Part shown: piece after piece, positions 45,100 to 55,600 of the stretch | Layout: every line of letters begins with the position of its first letter | Numbering within the stretch: position 1 is the stretch's first letter | NCBI GenBank assembly: GCA_016342285.1 | Contig: JAEINQ010000005.1 | Coordinates: forward strand, 83,886 to 147,885 | Length of the DNA stretch: 64,000 nucleotides | Reading direction: 5' to 3' | Source of the DNA: Desulfobacterales bacterium | GTDB lineage: Bacteria > Desulfobacterota > Desulfobacteria > Desulfobacterales > JAEINQ01 | Notes under the pieces: generated by a model | Told to the model about the DNA's origin: nothing | The model's database searches: none | Seen by the model: the letters and a program-made list of their open reading frames with translations, nothing else | Made by a program: the position numbers and the translations under genes

Positions 45100-46318
45100 A
45101 AAAGTTAGCAAGGCGCGTGCGAATCTATTGTTGGACGCGCCGTTTTTCGGGTCATTGGGGTTAAAGCTCTCGCTGCAAGAAGATCCCAAGTGCGAAACCA
45201 TGTGGACCGATGGCAAGACGCTTGGGTATAATCCTGATTATGTCCAGGAGCGGCCCATGGAGGAATTAAAGGCCATGGCCTGTGAGTCCGTCATGTTCCT
45301 GGCTTGTGGCCACCAGTCCAGACGCGGGAATCGAGATGAAAAGCGCTGGAAGAAGGCCTGCCGATACGCCGTGGATCCAATCATCAAAAAAGCCGGCTTT
45401 AAATTACCGGATGAAAGCTATTGCTCCGGGCAATATGCCGGGATGTATGCAGAGCAGATTTATTCCATGATCCCGGTTGAAGAGGGGGATGGCCCTGGCG
45501 ATCATCCTGGAAATGGCCAGCCTGGCAACCAGCCTGGAAACGGCCAAGCTGGCAACGAGCCAGGAGATGGCTCGGGTGCGCCAGGCAACAGTGAGGTCCG
45601 GGATGCTCCACCTGATTCCGGTAACGGCAAGGCCAGCCAGTCAGAACTGGACGAATCGGAACAAGACTGGAAAGTAGCAGCGGCTCAAGCAGCCAAAGCC
45701 GCCAAGAGCTGCGGCAACTTGCCCGGTGATCTGGAAGTCTTTATTGAGGCTCAGCGAAAAACGGTTGTTGATTGGAAGTCTGAGCTGCGATGTTTTATCG
45801 AGCAAGTCGTAAAGAAAGATTATACCTGGATGCAGCCCAACCGGCGCTACATTATGCAGGGCATGTGCCTGCCGAGTTTAAACGCGGGCATGGAGCTGGC
45901 CAAGGCGCGGGTGTGCATCGATGCATCCGGCAGCGTCTACGATACAGAGCTGGCCCAGTTTGGCGCGGAAGTTTCCAACATTTTGGATGAATTTCCGATG
46001 ATCGAGGTTACAGTCGATTATTTTGACACGAAAATCAGGGGCGAAACTCAGGTTTACACCCATGACGATCTGCCAATTGTGTTGCATACCGTTGCCAGGG
46101 GTGGTACTGATTACCGGCCAGTGTTTGAAATGATCGATGCGGCCGATGAAGATCCGAAGTTTTTGATTGTTTTTTCAGACATGGAATGCAGTAGTTTCCC
46201 AGACAAGGCGCCGAATTATCCTGTGCTATGGGCTAAGGTGGGCGATAGCACCTGGTGTAAAACGCCGCCGTTTGGCAGGGAAATTCCGATTGAAATAGTT
46301 TATGAGGATGATAAATGA
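45086..46318 (+). CDS. VWA-like / DUF2201 metallopeptidase-type protein
   Basis: The 410-residue protein starts at ATG 45086 (GAAAGGA upstream). The N-terminal domain resembles the DUF2201 putative metallopeptidase (LLLDAPFFGSLGLKL, GHQSRRGNRDEKRWKKACRY), but the expected HExxH is degenerate (CESVMFLACGH). A Gly/Pro/Asn-rich linker (about 130-175) follows. The C-terminal VWA-like domain has a MIDAS-like DASGSV, GGTDYRPVF and FSDMECS. It is the partner of the MoxR ATPase. Confidence 0.78.
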   Translation: MQANKKVSKARANLLLDAPFFGSLGLKLSLQEDPKCETMWTDGKTLGYNPDYVQERPMEELKAMACESVMFLACGHQSRRGNRDEKRWKKACRYAVDPIIKKAGFKLPDESYCSGQYAGMYAEQIYSMIPVEEGDGPGDHPGNGQPGNQPGNGQAGNEPGDGSGAPGNSEVRDAPPDSGNGKASQSELDESEQDWKVAAAQAAKAAKSCGNLPGDLEVFIEAQRKTVVDWKSELRCFIEQVVKKDYTWMQPNRRYIMQGMCLPSLNAGMELAKARVCIDASGSVYDTELAQFGAEVSNILDEFPMIEVTVDYFDTKIRGETQVYTHDDLPIVLHTVARGGTDYRPVFEMIDAADEDPKFLIVFSDMECSSFPDKAPNYPVLWAKVGDSTWCKTPPFGREIPIEIVYEDDK

Positions 46319-46548
46319 CAAGTGCTGAACAAGCGGCGATTACAAGTTTTCTGCAGGTAGTCAAAGAAAAGCCCGGTATTAAGCTCGTTTCAACCATTGA
46401 GGACAATCCAGACTGTGGGATCTATGTGAAAATCCCGGAGCCCCGCGATATGGCATGTCTGGCCGTAGCGCAAACCAATGGTAACCAGTGGTTTGCGCTC
46501 GACCTGGAGTGCAATTTCCATTACTTTGAATCCGATGAAGTCTTCTGA
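46315..46548 (+). CDS. small hypothetical protein
   Basis: The product has 77 residues and starts MTSAEQAAITSFLQVVKEKP. It overlaps the VWA gene start-to-stop and, tail to tail, the portal-like gene by 28 bp. It is the last rightward gene of the element. Confidence 0.52.
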   Translation: MTSAEQAAITSFLQVVKEKPGIKLVSTIEDNPDCGIYVKIPEPRDMACLAVAQTNGNQWFALDLECNFHYFESDEVF

Positions 46549-47849
46549 CGCAGATCTTCTTTAGCCGGAAGGTCTGCATCCGTCACGTTGGCGTTGATCT
46601 CGTTGTTGATTGAGATCTTGTCCTGTATCGACGTGTTGGGCAGTGTCTTCTTGGCCAGGGCTTCATGAGCGCGCTTTAGGAACGTCAGGCTCTTGACATG
46701 ACCCATGGCTTTAATCAGGTTCTCCAGCTCGATAGACAGATCCTCGGTTGAAAAATTCCGGTCGCGGTGGATGTCAATATCGTCAAGGCCAACTTCAAGG
46801 TTTTGCCACCGATGGAAAAAATAGGCAATTCGCCGGTCAGCTTCATCCAGGTTGTCGGCTTTCTTGCTCAGCACTGCGTTTAGCTGTTGAAACTCATACC
46901 TCAGAGCCAGCCCCGAGCTTACCTCATTGTTGCTTTTCCGCTGCCCATGGACGCCTGAAAGATGGGCAGTGCGAAACAGCTCGTCAACCTTCCGATCAAT
47001 CCAGTTTAAAATCGCCTCGATAGGTTGCAGGATTTCAGTCTTCATCCAGTCCGGTTTTCCACCTTCACCCAAACTGGGATCAAACTGGTGAATCGCCTCG
47101 GGCCCGGTTTCCGTTTCCTCTGTGCCCTCTCCTGAATCAGCCTTCATCGGCACCCGCATCATGGGGAATCCGGCATATTCGATGATTTCCTCCCCACACG
47201 AAATATTCCTAACGATGCTGGCCCCAATCCGGCAAATCTCAAGAATATCCGATTGCCCCAGGTAGGTGTTTGTGACGTCATTCATGTTGGGCAGCCACAC
47301 AAACGGGATTTCGCCAATCGGGTTTGATCCGAAAGACTTTTTTATTGTCGAGCCTTCTTTCATGGCCCAAACCTCCCATTCGTCTCTGGTCCATACCAGT
47401 ATGTCCCCGTTTTCCTCCCTCAGCTTCAAGAGCGTCATCACCTTCCGGCCAGTCACAGGATCCCGGTCATACTCCCAGTCTAAAATGTTTTGCGCAATAT
47501 ACGGCACGCAGTATGGGTAAACCCCGTAGGCAATCTCTTGTGCCCGGTTCATCGCCTGGCTTCGGGGTTTGGTCACCATAATGCCGAACACGCCGGTCAC
47601 GGATGCCCGTTTTTGTGCGCCGTTCATAAAGACGTTGTAATCTGTCCCGTCCTGGTCGCAGTCTTTTAGGAACATCTGCCAGAATTCGTTGTCATCCAAA
47701 AGCCGCAACACCCGGTTGACGGATTTCTCTGTCAAATAGAAATGAAACAGGTCCACGATGGCCTTGGAATAGTTCCAGTTTTCGGCATTTTCAATCCTAC
47801 GCCTGGGCGGTGATGGCGTCTGGAGTACTGGCCGATGGAAGCGCCTCAT
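46521..47849 (-). CDS. phage portal-like protein, N-terminus uncertain
   Basis: The 442 residues include NWNYSKAIVDLFHFYLTEKS, AQKRASVTGVFGIMVTKPRS, YCVPYIAQNILDWEYDRDP, IPFVWLPNMND and a helical C-terminal region. This is the pattern of SPP1-type portal proteins, which form the DNA-entry ring of the capsid. The frame stays open beyond ATG 47849 to about 47990 without a normal start codon, so the true N-terminus may be cut. It is the only structural gene in the window and points the opposite way to all others in the element. Confidence 0.72.
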   Translation of the reverse strand: MRRFHRPVLQTPSPPRRRIENAENWNYSKAIVDLFHFYLTEKSVNRVLRLLDDNEFWQMFLKDCDQDGTDYNVFMNGAQKRASVTGVFGIMVTKPRSQAMNRAQEIAYGVYPYCVPYIAQNILDWEYDRDPVTGRKVMTLLKLREENGDILVWTRDEWEVWAMKEGSTIKKSFGSNPIGEIPFVWLPNMNDVTNTYLGQSDILEICRIGASIVRNISCGEEIIEYAGFPMMRVPMKADSGEGTEETETGPEAIHQFDPSLGEGGKPDWMKTEILQPIEAILNWIDRKVDELFRTAHLSGVHGQRKSNNEVSSGLALRYEFQQLNAVLSKKADNLDEADRRIAYFFHRWQNLEVGLDDIDIHRDRNFSTEDLSIELENLIKAMGHVKSLTFLKRAHEALAKKTLPNTSIQDKISINNEINANVTDADLPAKEDLRQKTSSDSK

Positions 47850-47987
47850 GAGCGTGCTTAAGTTTTTCCAGATCCGATTCTGGGCCGTGCCAAGGTCAGC
47901 CAGAATTACGGGGGTTTTGTCAACGCTGACATACAGGAGGTAAGCGTTGAAAAAACGACGCCTAAAAAGCGGAAGATCAAATTTTCC

Positions 47988-48227
47988 TTGGAAGCCGTCG
48001 AGGCCACAGAGGTTTGCATTGTCGGCGATTTCAATTCCTGGAAGGCCGGGTCACACCCAATGAAAAACGTTGGAAACGGAACATGGGAAAAACAGCTCGT
48101 TCTCCCCGAGGGTCAGTTCGAGTACAAGTTCCTGGTCGATGAACAATGGGTTGCGGACCCCAACAATGAGCGGACATGCTCCAACTGCTTTGGGACAATA
48201 AATAGCGTTGTACATGTTGTCCCATAA
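47988..48227 (+). CDS. CBM48 / isoamylase N-terminal-like domain protein
   Basis: The supported frame (79 residues) contains VCIVGDFNSWKAGSHPMKNV, GTWEKQLVLPEGQFEYKFLV and DEQWVADPNNE, a complete glycogen-binding CBM48 fold. One missing A in the A-run at 47950-47955 would connect it to TTG 47947 (AGGAGG 6 nt upstream) and add KKTTPKKRKIKFSLE. It is a host-type gene, so the mobile element probably ends just left of here. Confidence 0.72.
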   Translation: MEAVEATEVCIVGDFNSWKAGSHPMKNVGNGTWEKQLVLPEGQFEYKFLVDEQWVADPNNERTCSNCFGTINSVVHVVP

Positions 48228-48298
48228 ATCAGGGACTTATTCCGATCCGGTTCTACATTCCTACCAAAATCCTCGATCCACAGGGCAGCGCTGTGATG

Positions 48299-48327
48299 GA
48301 GAGTAGGGAGAACGCCTCCCTACTCTC
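48299..48327 (+). terminator. terminator hairpin GAGAGTAGGGAG / CTCCCTACTCTC
   Basis: A perfect 12-bp stem with AACGC loop lies about 70 bp after the CBM48 gene, followed by TTAATCC. The remainder of 48328-49020 shows no convincing gene. Confidence 0.65.
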
Positions 48328-49020
48328 TTAATCCCCATTTCGCACTTTACACTATTTTCCTGCCTGATGGACTGTAAGCTACCATAACCATTATACTATT
48401 ACGCTATTTCCCAAGGTTGCTCCCCCTTTAAGTAATCGGCTGGATGCTTCTAAAAAACCCGCATGGCCTGAATACCCGATCAGATAATAAGGGAAGCCAT
48501 CGCCCAAATCATTGGTTCAGTAAACTGACAACACCAATCTTCCCGATGCTGGGATGGCGATTACCGGGACCGTACCGAACATGAAGCCGGCGGACTCTCG
48601 TTGTTTTCTTTCAACTTGTGCATGGCGGGTGGGGGCTCCTTTCTGGGGTAAGAGTTCGGGAATAGAGAAAGACGACTTGCACGGGGGCAGACTGCCTGGT
48701 TGGTGGTTTCTGGATGGCTGGAACTGGAGATATTGGGAATGAGGCCGGGGATTGCGTGGCGGCCAAACTGGGTTATTGACAGAGATCGGGATTATGTGGG
48801 AACGTGGGAACTACAGAATAGGGGCTGTGCACTGGCATTTTCATTCTGCAAACCATTGAAATGAGGGGTATAGTTATTTGTGGCAAACAGTGCTCGGTCC
48901 CTCAATGCATCCACCCCAGCCGAGGGTTATTGGCTGTATTCCTCTTGTGGCGCCGAGTTCTGACCCTCAGATCATGGTTGCACTCGTCTATCCTTCTAAA
49001 GTATCCTGAAACCCTATCTC

Positions 49021-49142
49021 GAAATTGGTCTCGGGCCACCGCTGATCTGGACTTGGCGTTGTTACGAATACCATTGGAATCCTTGAAGCCTGTGGCTCTC
49101 AAGGATAATGCAAGTTATGTTGAGTTTTCAGGGAATCAATGA
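49021..49142 (+). pseudogene. possible remnant of a trypsin-like protease gene
   Basis: A short frame reads ATADLDLALLRIPLESLKPV and then ALKDNASYVEFSGNQ. This is reminiscent of the DLALL...PVALGDS segment of HtrA/DegP-type proteases. Upstream sequence only fits in other frames (DPQIMVALVYPSK). A decayed gene is plausible but unproven. Confidence 0.3.
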
Positions 49143-49197
49143 TGATTCCCTGGTAAAAACTCAAAAAGCCGGGGGAGTTCAGATTAGGCGGCTTTTT
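49130..49197. terminator. palindrome and terminator-like hairpin
   Basis: AGGGAATCA-ATGA-TGATTCCCT (49130-49151) is followed by AAAAAGCC...GGCTTTTT (49164-49196). They lie at the 3' end of the leftward transposase gene and could insulate it from neighbouring transcription. Confidence 0.45.
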
Positions 49198-50815
49198 GGG
49201 CAATTACCGGCGAGGTACATTTTTCACGGACCAAACTGGATATCGAGCCCCAAAACCTGATTACGCGCTCTTTGAAAAGCAATATAACGCGTGAAGCGCC
49301 CCATGACTGGTCGAGATAAAACCCCTGAGCCCGATCTCGGGCTCTTTTTGCCGCCACCGCTCGTGCCAAGTTAACTGCTATGGCCTTCATTACGGCAGCA
49401 AAGCGTACGGCTTTCATGCCGCGTACCCGTAATCGCTTGATGCCGGTTAATCGGTCAACCTGGCTCATGGTGGCCTCGGCACCGGCACGCCATCGGTATT
49501 TTTCCATAAACGCTTCGCTACGTTCAAACTGCCGGCGCTTGGCAATGCGCATGTTTTTTTCGGTATACCGAACGTAGAAGAATTTGCCGCCCGTTTTTCC
49601 GGGGCAGCTTTCAGCAAGAGGACACTGTGCGCATCGTTCAAGTTCAAAGCCTTGGCTGAAGCGCTCCTTTTTTCTTTTGCGCAACGCCGGCAATTGCCCG
49701 GCCGGGCATCTGTCCACATGGCCGTTGGACAGAAACGTAAAATCGCTCAGATTGCAGGGACCGGGTTTTTCAGTACCCATGGTGGGGCTGATCACTTTGA
49801 CCCCGAGTTGCTCAGCTTGCTGAACGTTTTCATCGCTGCCGTACAGCGAGTCGGCTTGCAGCTCTTCAGGGGCAAGATCCCTTTCAAGGGTCTCTTCGAT
49901 GGCGGGCAGCAGGGCGCCGGCATCACTCTGGCAGGCTTTTTCAACCTGAACATGGGTGATCAGGTTGAGTTGGGTAGAATCCTTTTGCTCGCCCTCGTGT
50001 TCGCAAAAGGTCTCCATGATCTGGACTTGGTAGCCTTGCCCTTTATGGCCGCTGTAGGTGGCGTCTGGATCAGAGGGGTTTTGTAGCGAATCGGAGCTGA
50101 TATTCTCCGGCGCCTTGACTTCGACAGTGCCATCAGAGCCGACATCGCATTGCTCTTTTAAAATTCGGCAAAGCAGCTTGTAGGTGCTCATATCGGCCAC
50201 CTCGGCGCTGCCTTCGAACTGAATCACAAGTCGGTATAGATCGGATGCCACCTCAGCCAATGTCTTTTTCGACTGGGATGGTCTTACTCCGGCAAAGCAT
50301 TCTTTGGCCTTCTTGCCCTTGTATCGGTCAATGAGATTGGAGTCGATCAGTTCCCACAAGGCAGGGTGATGGCGCCTGAGATTGCTGGTAAAACGAATAA
50401 TCGCTTTGGCAAAAATCCCGATTCTGCTGAGACGGGCCATGTTGGAGCGGATGTGAACCGAGTCGATTCGCTGGTGGCTGGTGTCGACGTCAAACATTGC
50501 GGCCAGTTTTTCGGCGGTGGCACCGAATAGATCAGTTTCAACGCGCAGTTCTGTGGCCAGGGTGCGCATGTTCCAAAGGGTTTTTGGGCAGATGTATTTG
50601 GCCTCGTCGCTTTCATCGACAAGGTCCAGCGCATAATGCCACTGGATATTATATGAGAGCTGCTCGCTGGTCTGCTGGTCGGTGAGATCGTGATATTGCT
50701 GGAGCGCCAAGGTGCCCAGGACGGTGTACAATTCCTTGGTCGGGCGCCCGATGTTACTCGGAAATACCAGGGCGAGCTTTTCCACCGGCAGTAAATCAAG
50801 GGCGGTGGACCCCAA
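49184..50815 (-). CDS. IS1182-family DDE transposase
   Basis: This is a 543-residue protein. The N-terminal DUF772-like part (LALVFPSNIGRPTKELYTVL; ISYNIQWHYAL-like) is followed by DPDATYSGHKGQGYQVQI, LQADSLYGSDENVQQA and CPAGQLPALRKRKKERFSQG. It ends in a Cys cluster (CAQCPLAESCPG) and the YRWRAGAEATMSQVDR / GLKRLRVRG-type end of IS1182 transposases. Length is normal for the family, so it may be intact. An IS3 element lies immediately behind its start. Confidence 0.82.
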   Translation of the reverse strand: MGSTALDLLPVEKLALVFPSNIGRPTKELYTVLGTLALQQYHDLTDQQTSEQLSYNIQWHYALDLVDESDEAKYICPKTLWNMRTLATELRVETDLFGATAEKLAAMFDVDTSHQRIDSVHIRSNMARLSRIGIFAKAIIRFTSNLRRHHPALWELIDSNLIDRYKGKKAKECFAGVRPSQSKKTLAEVASDLYRLVIQFEGSAEVADMSTYKLLCRILKEQCDVGSDGTVEVKAPENISSDSLQNPSDPDATYSGHKGQGYQVQIMETFCEHEGEQKDSTQLNLITHVQVEKACQSDAGALLPAIEETLERDLAPEELQADSLYGSDENVQQAEQLGVKVISPTMGTEKPGPCNLSDFTFLSNGHVDRCPAGQLPALRKRKKERFSQGFELERCAQCPLAESCPGKTGGKFFYVRYTEKNMRIAKRRQFERSEAFMEKYRWRAGAEATMSQVDRLTGIKRLRVRGMKAVRFAAVMKAIAVNLARAVAAKRARDRAQGFYLDQSWGASRVILLFKERVIRFWGSISSLVREKCTSPVIAQKAA

Positions 50816-50875
50816 AGCCTGGACAGCCTGATGGGGTTGCTAAGCTAAGAGTCAGAAAAAGAAAATAAAGAGGCA

Positions 50876-51709
50876 TCAAGCAGCCTCGTCATAGGGAAGA
50901 GGTAGACCGTAATAGACCTCATCCGGGGTTCTGTCGTCAAGGGCGGAATGTCCTCTGTTGCTGTTATAGCCGTGTATCCAGGAGGCAAGGCCTTTTCTCA
51001 GGGCTGAGCCGTTGTCGAATGAGTGCAGGTAAAGGTATTGGTACTTGATGGTCCACCACAGGCGCTCAATGAAGATGTTGTCCTGGCAGCGGCCGCGACC
51101 ATCCATGCTGGGTTTAATTGCGTTGCGCAAGAGCGTGCTGGTGAAATCTTTACTGGTGAACTGACTGCCCTGGTCGGTATTGAAAATCTCAGGTCGCCCA
51201 TATCGACTCAGAGCTTCTTGTAGGGCCTCGACACAAAAGTCCGAGTCAATGGTATTGGACAGCCGCCAGGACAAGACTTTGCGACTGTTCCAGTCCATGA
51301 CAGCCACAAGGTACATGAACCCGCGTTCCATGGGGATGTAGGTTATGTCCGTGGCCCAGACTTGGTTGGGCCGGTTAATGGTTAAACCCCTCAGCAAATA
51401 GGGGTAGATCTTGTGCTGGGGATGGGGCTTACTGGTGTGCGGCTTCGGGTAAACGGCCTCGATGCCCATAATTCTCATCAACCGTTGAACTTTCTTCCGG
51501 TTGACTCTGATTCGCTGGCGCCGCAGCTGCCTGGCAATTGATCGGCTACCGCGGCTCGGTTGCTCAGTGTATAGTTCATCGATCTTTCGCATCAGCTTCA
51601 GATCATCGGGCTTAAAAGGTTTTGGTTTGAAGTAATACGACGAACGACTGATTCCCAAAATTTTGCATTGGCGGAGAATGCTCAGCGACTTGTGGTTCGG
51701 GTCGATCAT
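50876..51709 (-). CDS. IS3-family transposase OrfB (DDE)
   Basis: The protein has 277 residues. HTH_21 region RGSRSIARQLRRQRIRVNRK, then rve domain with ATDITYIPM (D), FNTDQGSQFTS (D) and DNIFIERLWWTIKYQ (E, 35 residues later). It is complete and probably made by frameshifting from OrfA or by its own ATG at 51709. Confidence 0.9.
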   Translation of the reverse strand: MIDPNHKSLSILRQCKILGISRSSYYFKPKPFKPDDLKLMRKIDELYTEQPSRGSRSIARQLRRQRIRVNRKKVQRLMRIMGIEAVYPKPHTSKPHPQHKIYPYLLRGLTINRPNQVWATDITYIPMERGFMYLVAVMDWNSRKVLSWRLSNTIDSDFCVEALQEALSRYGRPEIFNTDQGSQFTSKDFTSTLLRNAIKPSMDGRGRCQDNIFIERLWWTIKYQYLYLHSFDNGSALRKGLASWIHGYNSNRGHSALDDRTPDEVYYGLPLPYDEAA

Positions 51710-51729
51710 CGAAAGACGCTGCTTTCGAT

Positions 51730-52011
51730 TCAGTTGCTGAGCTTGCGTTCCAAATAGTCGTTTTCCACTTTAAGCTGGCCGATCTGGCGATAAAGCTCAT
51801 CTGTTTGAGCTTCGGCCTGCTTGCGGGATTTATGGCTCTTGTCAAAAAGCTCGGCGGCACCGTCGAGAAGCAGCCGTTTCCAGTTCGACACCATGGTCGG
51901 ATGCACTCCGAAGCGGCTGGCTAACTGGGCGCTGGTCTCCTCGTTTTGGATTGCCGCCAAGGCTACCTTGGCTTTGAACTCGGCACTGTGTGTTTTTCGT
52001 CTCTTTCCCAT
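51730..52011 (-). CDS. IS3-family transposase OrfA
   Basis: The protein has 93 residues. HTH_Tnp_1 domain (RKTHSAEFKAKVALAAIQNE, FGVHPTMVSNWKR) plus a leucine-zipper-like end (QTDELYRQIGQLKVENDYLE). It is directly upstream of OrfB in the same IS. Confidence 0.88.
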   Translation of the reverse strand: MGKRRKTHSAEFKAKVALAAIQNEETSAQLASRFGVHPTMVSNWKRLLLDGAAELFDKSHKSRKQAEAQTDELYRQIGQLKVENDYLERKLSN

Positions 52012-52056
52012 TGTCAGATCCTCCTTGGTTTAGGTGGCCTGACTCTTAGCTTAACA

Positions 52057-52654
52057 CATTGTCCGAATTTCGGGGTCCACCGCCAAGGACATGGTCACGG
52101 AAAAATCCTGGCCAGTCTTGGTCGAGCATCTTGCGACGCTTGGGGCTTATGAACCGCCAAGGATCGAACAAATGTTGCTGTTTTCGGCTTTTTACTCTTA
52201 GCATGGCGCTCTCATGTCAAGATGTTGATATTATTCATGATATAGTGCCATAAGGGAAGTAAATTGTCAACGGAAAAAATCAATTTTTCGTGAATTTTCT
52301 ATAGGTTAGGTTGGCTGGACTTTTTACGAACTCATCAATGATAGTTGCAATAACATTGAATTCCATTTGTTTGCTTATTTATAATTCTTTCAAGTTCACA
52401 AACGAAACGGAGTTTCATGATTATTAGTTCGCCATGAGTGACCATTGGGGAAATTGGCATGAGAAAGAAAGAAAAAGACCTGGTCAAACCGGCAGGATCA
52501 CACTCAGGGGGAACGAAAACCGGCATGCCGCCGGAGCAGTCCGGAAACGCCATTGACGCGCAGCCGAAGCCCGGCCGGAAAGCGGGGCTCTTCCCCATTC
52601 TGAATACCGACTCCTGACCCCCGAAGACTGTTTTGCATTGGAGGCAACGAACCG
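52057..52654. other. intergenic tract between IS3 and the hybrid kinase gene
   Basis: It starts with the 13-bp inverted repeat partner (52072-52084). A 40-codon open stretch (GSTAKDMVTEKSWPVLVEHL...) ends at 52200 and could be a gene remnant. The rest is AT-rich with no clear signal. A possible 52-codon frame (ATG 52459 to TGA 52615, MRKKEKDLVKPAGSHSGGTK) lies before the kinase gene with only weak support. Confidence 0.4.
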
Positions 52655-55600
52655 ATGACAAACCACATGTCCCATGAAGAACCCCGCAAGAACCGGCGCG
52701 GGCGGATGATTTTGCTGGCGGTGATTCTTGTGGCCGGAGCGCTCTGCGCCTGGTGGCTGGCCGCCCGGACCGACCACCAGATGCGCGAAGACCTGCTCGA
52801 CCGGACGCGGCTGGTGGCCGGGGCCGTCAACCTCGAGCATATCCAGGCCCTGAGCGGCACCGAGGCGGACCTTGAATCGCCTGTGTACCTGCGGCTCAAG
52901 GAACAGTTCGCCGCCGTCCGCGCCGCCGAACCCAAGGGCCGCTTCGTCTATCTCATGGGGCGCAAAGCCGATGGGACCGTGTTCCTCTTTGCCGACAGCG
53001 AACCGGTGGGCTCTGAAGACGAATCCCCGGCCGGGCAGGCGTATGAGGAAATCTCGGCGGAGTATCTCCGCGCCTTTGATGAGAAAACCAGGCTGGTCGA
53101 AGGGCCGGTGACCGACCGCTGGGGCACGTGGATTTCAGCCCTGGTGCCGCTGACCGACCCGAAAACGGGCGGACTCATCGCCGTGCTGGGCATGGACATC
53201 GACGCCCGCGACTGGAAATGGGATGTGGCCGCCCGCGCCGCGCTTCCGGTGGGGCTTGTGCTGCTTATCATGATCGGTGTTGCGGCCGCGCTTGTGGGTT
53301 CCGGCCGCCCCGGCCGCGCCAAAGCGTCTGCCAAGCCTGTCCTGCGCCGTTTGCTGCCGGTCTTGACGATCTCTTTGATCCTGCTCTTCGTCCTCGCGGG
53401 GGCGATTTTTTGGCAGCAGCAGCAAGATCGGCTGAACGAGCGAACCGCCCTGGTGGCGACTGAAGTCCAACGCGACCTGCAGGAGGCGTTGAAACAGCAG
53501 GCCCGGGGGCTGGCAACGGCGCTTCACACCATCGCCATGGATGACCGCGCGCGCCAGGGGCTCAAAAGCGGCGACCGGGAGCGGCTGCTTGCTGACTGGA
53601 ACCCGTTATTCGAAACACTGCATAAAGAACAAGGCCTTACTCATTTCTACTTTTTCGACGTGGACAGAGTCTGCCTGTTGCGTGTGCACAATCCGCAGAA
53701 GCACGGCGACACCATCGGTCGTTTTACCGCCATTGAGGCCGAACGCACCGGTAAAACCGCCTCGGGGATAGAGCTCGGCCCGTTAGGCACCTTCACCCTG
53801 CGTGTGGTAGCACCTGTCTTCGACGGCCCGACCCTGCTCGGGTATGTGGAGCTGGGCAAGGAAATAGAGGATGTCCTTGAGACGATCAATGCCAATAACT
53901 CCGGCGTCGATCTGGCGGTGGCCATCCACAAGGATGCGCTTACGCGCGCGGCCTGGGAATCGGGCATGCGCATGCTGGGGCGCGAGGCCGATTGGGAGCG
54001 CCTGCCCCACAGCGTAGTCATCTACGCCTCCCGGGGACGCCTGCCCGACGTCTTCGCGCTTTTCGCCGACCATGATCCGGCGACCGGCCACGAACACGGC
54101 GTGAGCGACCGGGAGATCGCCGACGGCGGCAAGACCTGTCGCGTCACGGCCATGCCCCTCAAGGACGCCTCCGGCACGGAGGTGGGCGACCTGCTGGTCA
54201 TGAACGACATCACCGAACTCAAGGCCGCTTTCGACCGCAACATGGCCCTGGGCGGCACGGCCGGATTGACCCTGCTGGCAGCGCTATTGGCCCTGGTCTT
54301 CGTGATGCTGCGCCGCACCGACGCGGGTATCCGCGCTCAGCAGGCGGAATTGCGTGAAAGCGAGGAGCAACACCGGCTGCTGGTTCAGAATATGCACGCC
54401 GCCGTGGTCGTGCATGCTCCAGACACGCTGATCATTCTTGCCAACGAACAGGCGTGCAGATTGCTGGGCCTGTCCCTCGACCAGATGATGGGGAAAACCG
54501 CCATCGACCCGGCCTGGCGTTTCGTCCGGGAAGACGAAACCGTCATGCCGCTCGAAGAGTACCCCGTGAACCACGTTCTCGCCACGCGCCAACCGATCCG
54601 CGACCTCGTGGTAGGCGTCGACAGGCCCGCAACAGAAGATCGCATCTGGATCCTGACGAACGCGTTCCCTGAATTGGATGCCGATGGGCGATTGCGCCAG
54701 GTCGTCGTCACCTTCCTTGACATCACGCAGCAAAAACACGCTGAGAAACTGTTGCAAAACAACCTGTCATTCCAGACGGTTCTTTCAGAGATTTCATCAC
54801 AATTCGTCAAAACGACGGAAGAGAGTTTTGATGCCGATGTAAACAATATGCTCGAGGTCATGGGCCGTCATTTTCATGTCGATCGCAGTTATTTCATCCG
54901 GTTTTCTCCTGATAACGAAACCATGACCAACACCCATGAGTGGTGCGCCGGGGATGTAACGCCCCAGATGGAAAACATACAGGACCAGTTGACTGACTCG
55001 CTGCCCTGGTTCAAGGCGCGGATACTATCCGGCGAACCTATTCATATTCCCGAAGTGGAGGCGCTCCCCGCTGAAGCGGGGGCCGAGAAAGAGGAGTTCA
55101 CGAGTCAGGACATACAATCACTCGTTACCATACCGGTCGCAAGCACCAGCAGGGTCTGGGGTTTTTTCGGATTCGACGCGGTCAAGGAAAAGAGGGGCTG
55201 GAGCGAAGGAGAGGTCCGCAACCTGACGGTACTGGCAAACACTGTCGGCGAGCTTCTGCTGAAACAGCTGACTCAAGCAGACCTCGCGGCGAGCGAAACC
55301 AAGTACCGCCAACTGATCGAGAACGCCACCGACATCATCTATTCGCTCACATCGGAGGGCTATTTCATCTTCGTTTCGTCCGCCTGGACCCGGCTCCTGG
55401 GCCATGCGCCGGAGGAAATCGAGGGTCATTTGTTCACTGAGTTCGTCCACCCCGACGACTTGCCTCCCTGCCACACCTTTTTGCAGAAGGTGGTGGAAAC
55501 CGGGGAGCGGCAGGAAGGTGTGGAATACCGGGTACGGCAGAAGAACGGCGAGTGGCGCTGGCACACATCGAGCGCCAGCCCGAAAAAAGACGCTACGGGC

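Larger units (their letters stand above)
50838..52056. mobile_element. IS3-family insertion sequence, 1219 bp
   Basis: Terminal inverted repeats TGCTAAGCTAAGAGTCAG (50838-50855) and CTGACTCTTAGCTTAACA (52039-52056) match at 17 of 18 positions and start with TG/CA as in IS3. It carries orfA and orfB on the minus strand. No matching target duplication is seen. Instead a 13-bp inverted repeat GGCGGTGGACCCC (50802) and GGGGTCCACCGCC (52072) lies outside the element, hinting at rearrangement. Confidence 0.82.
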
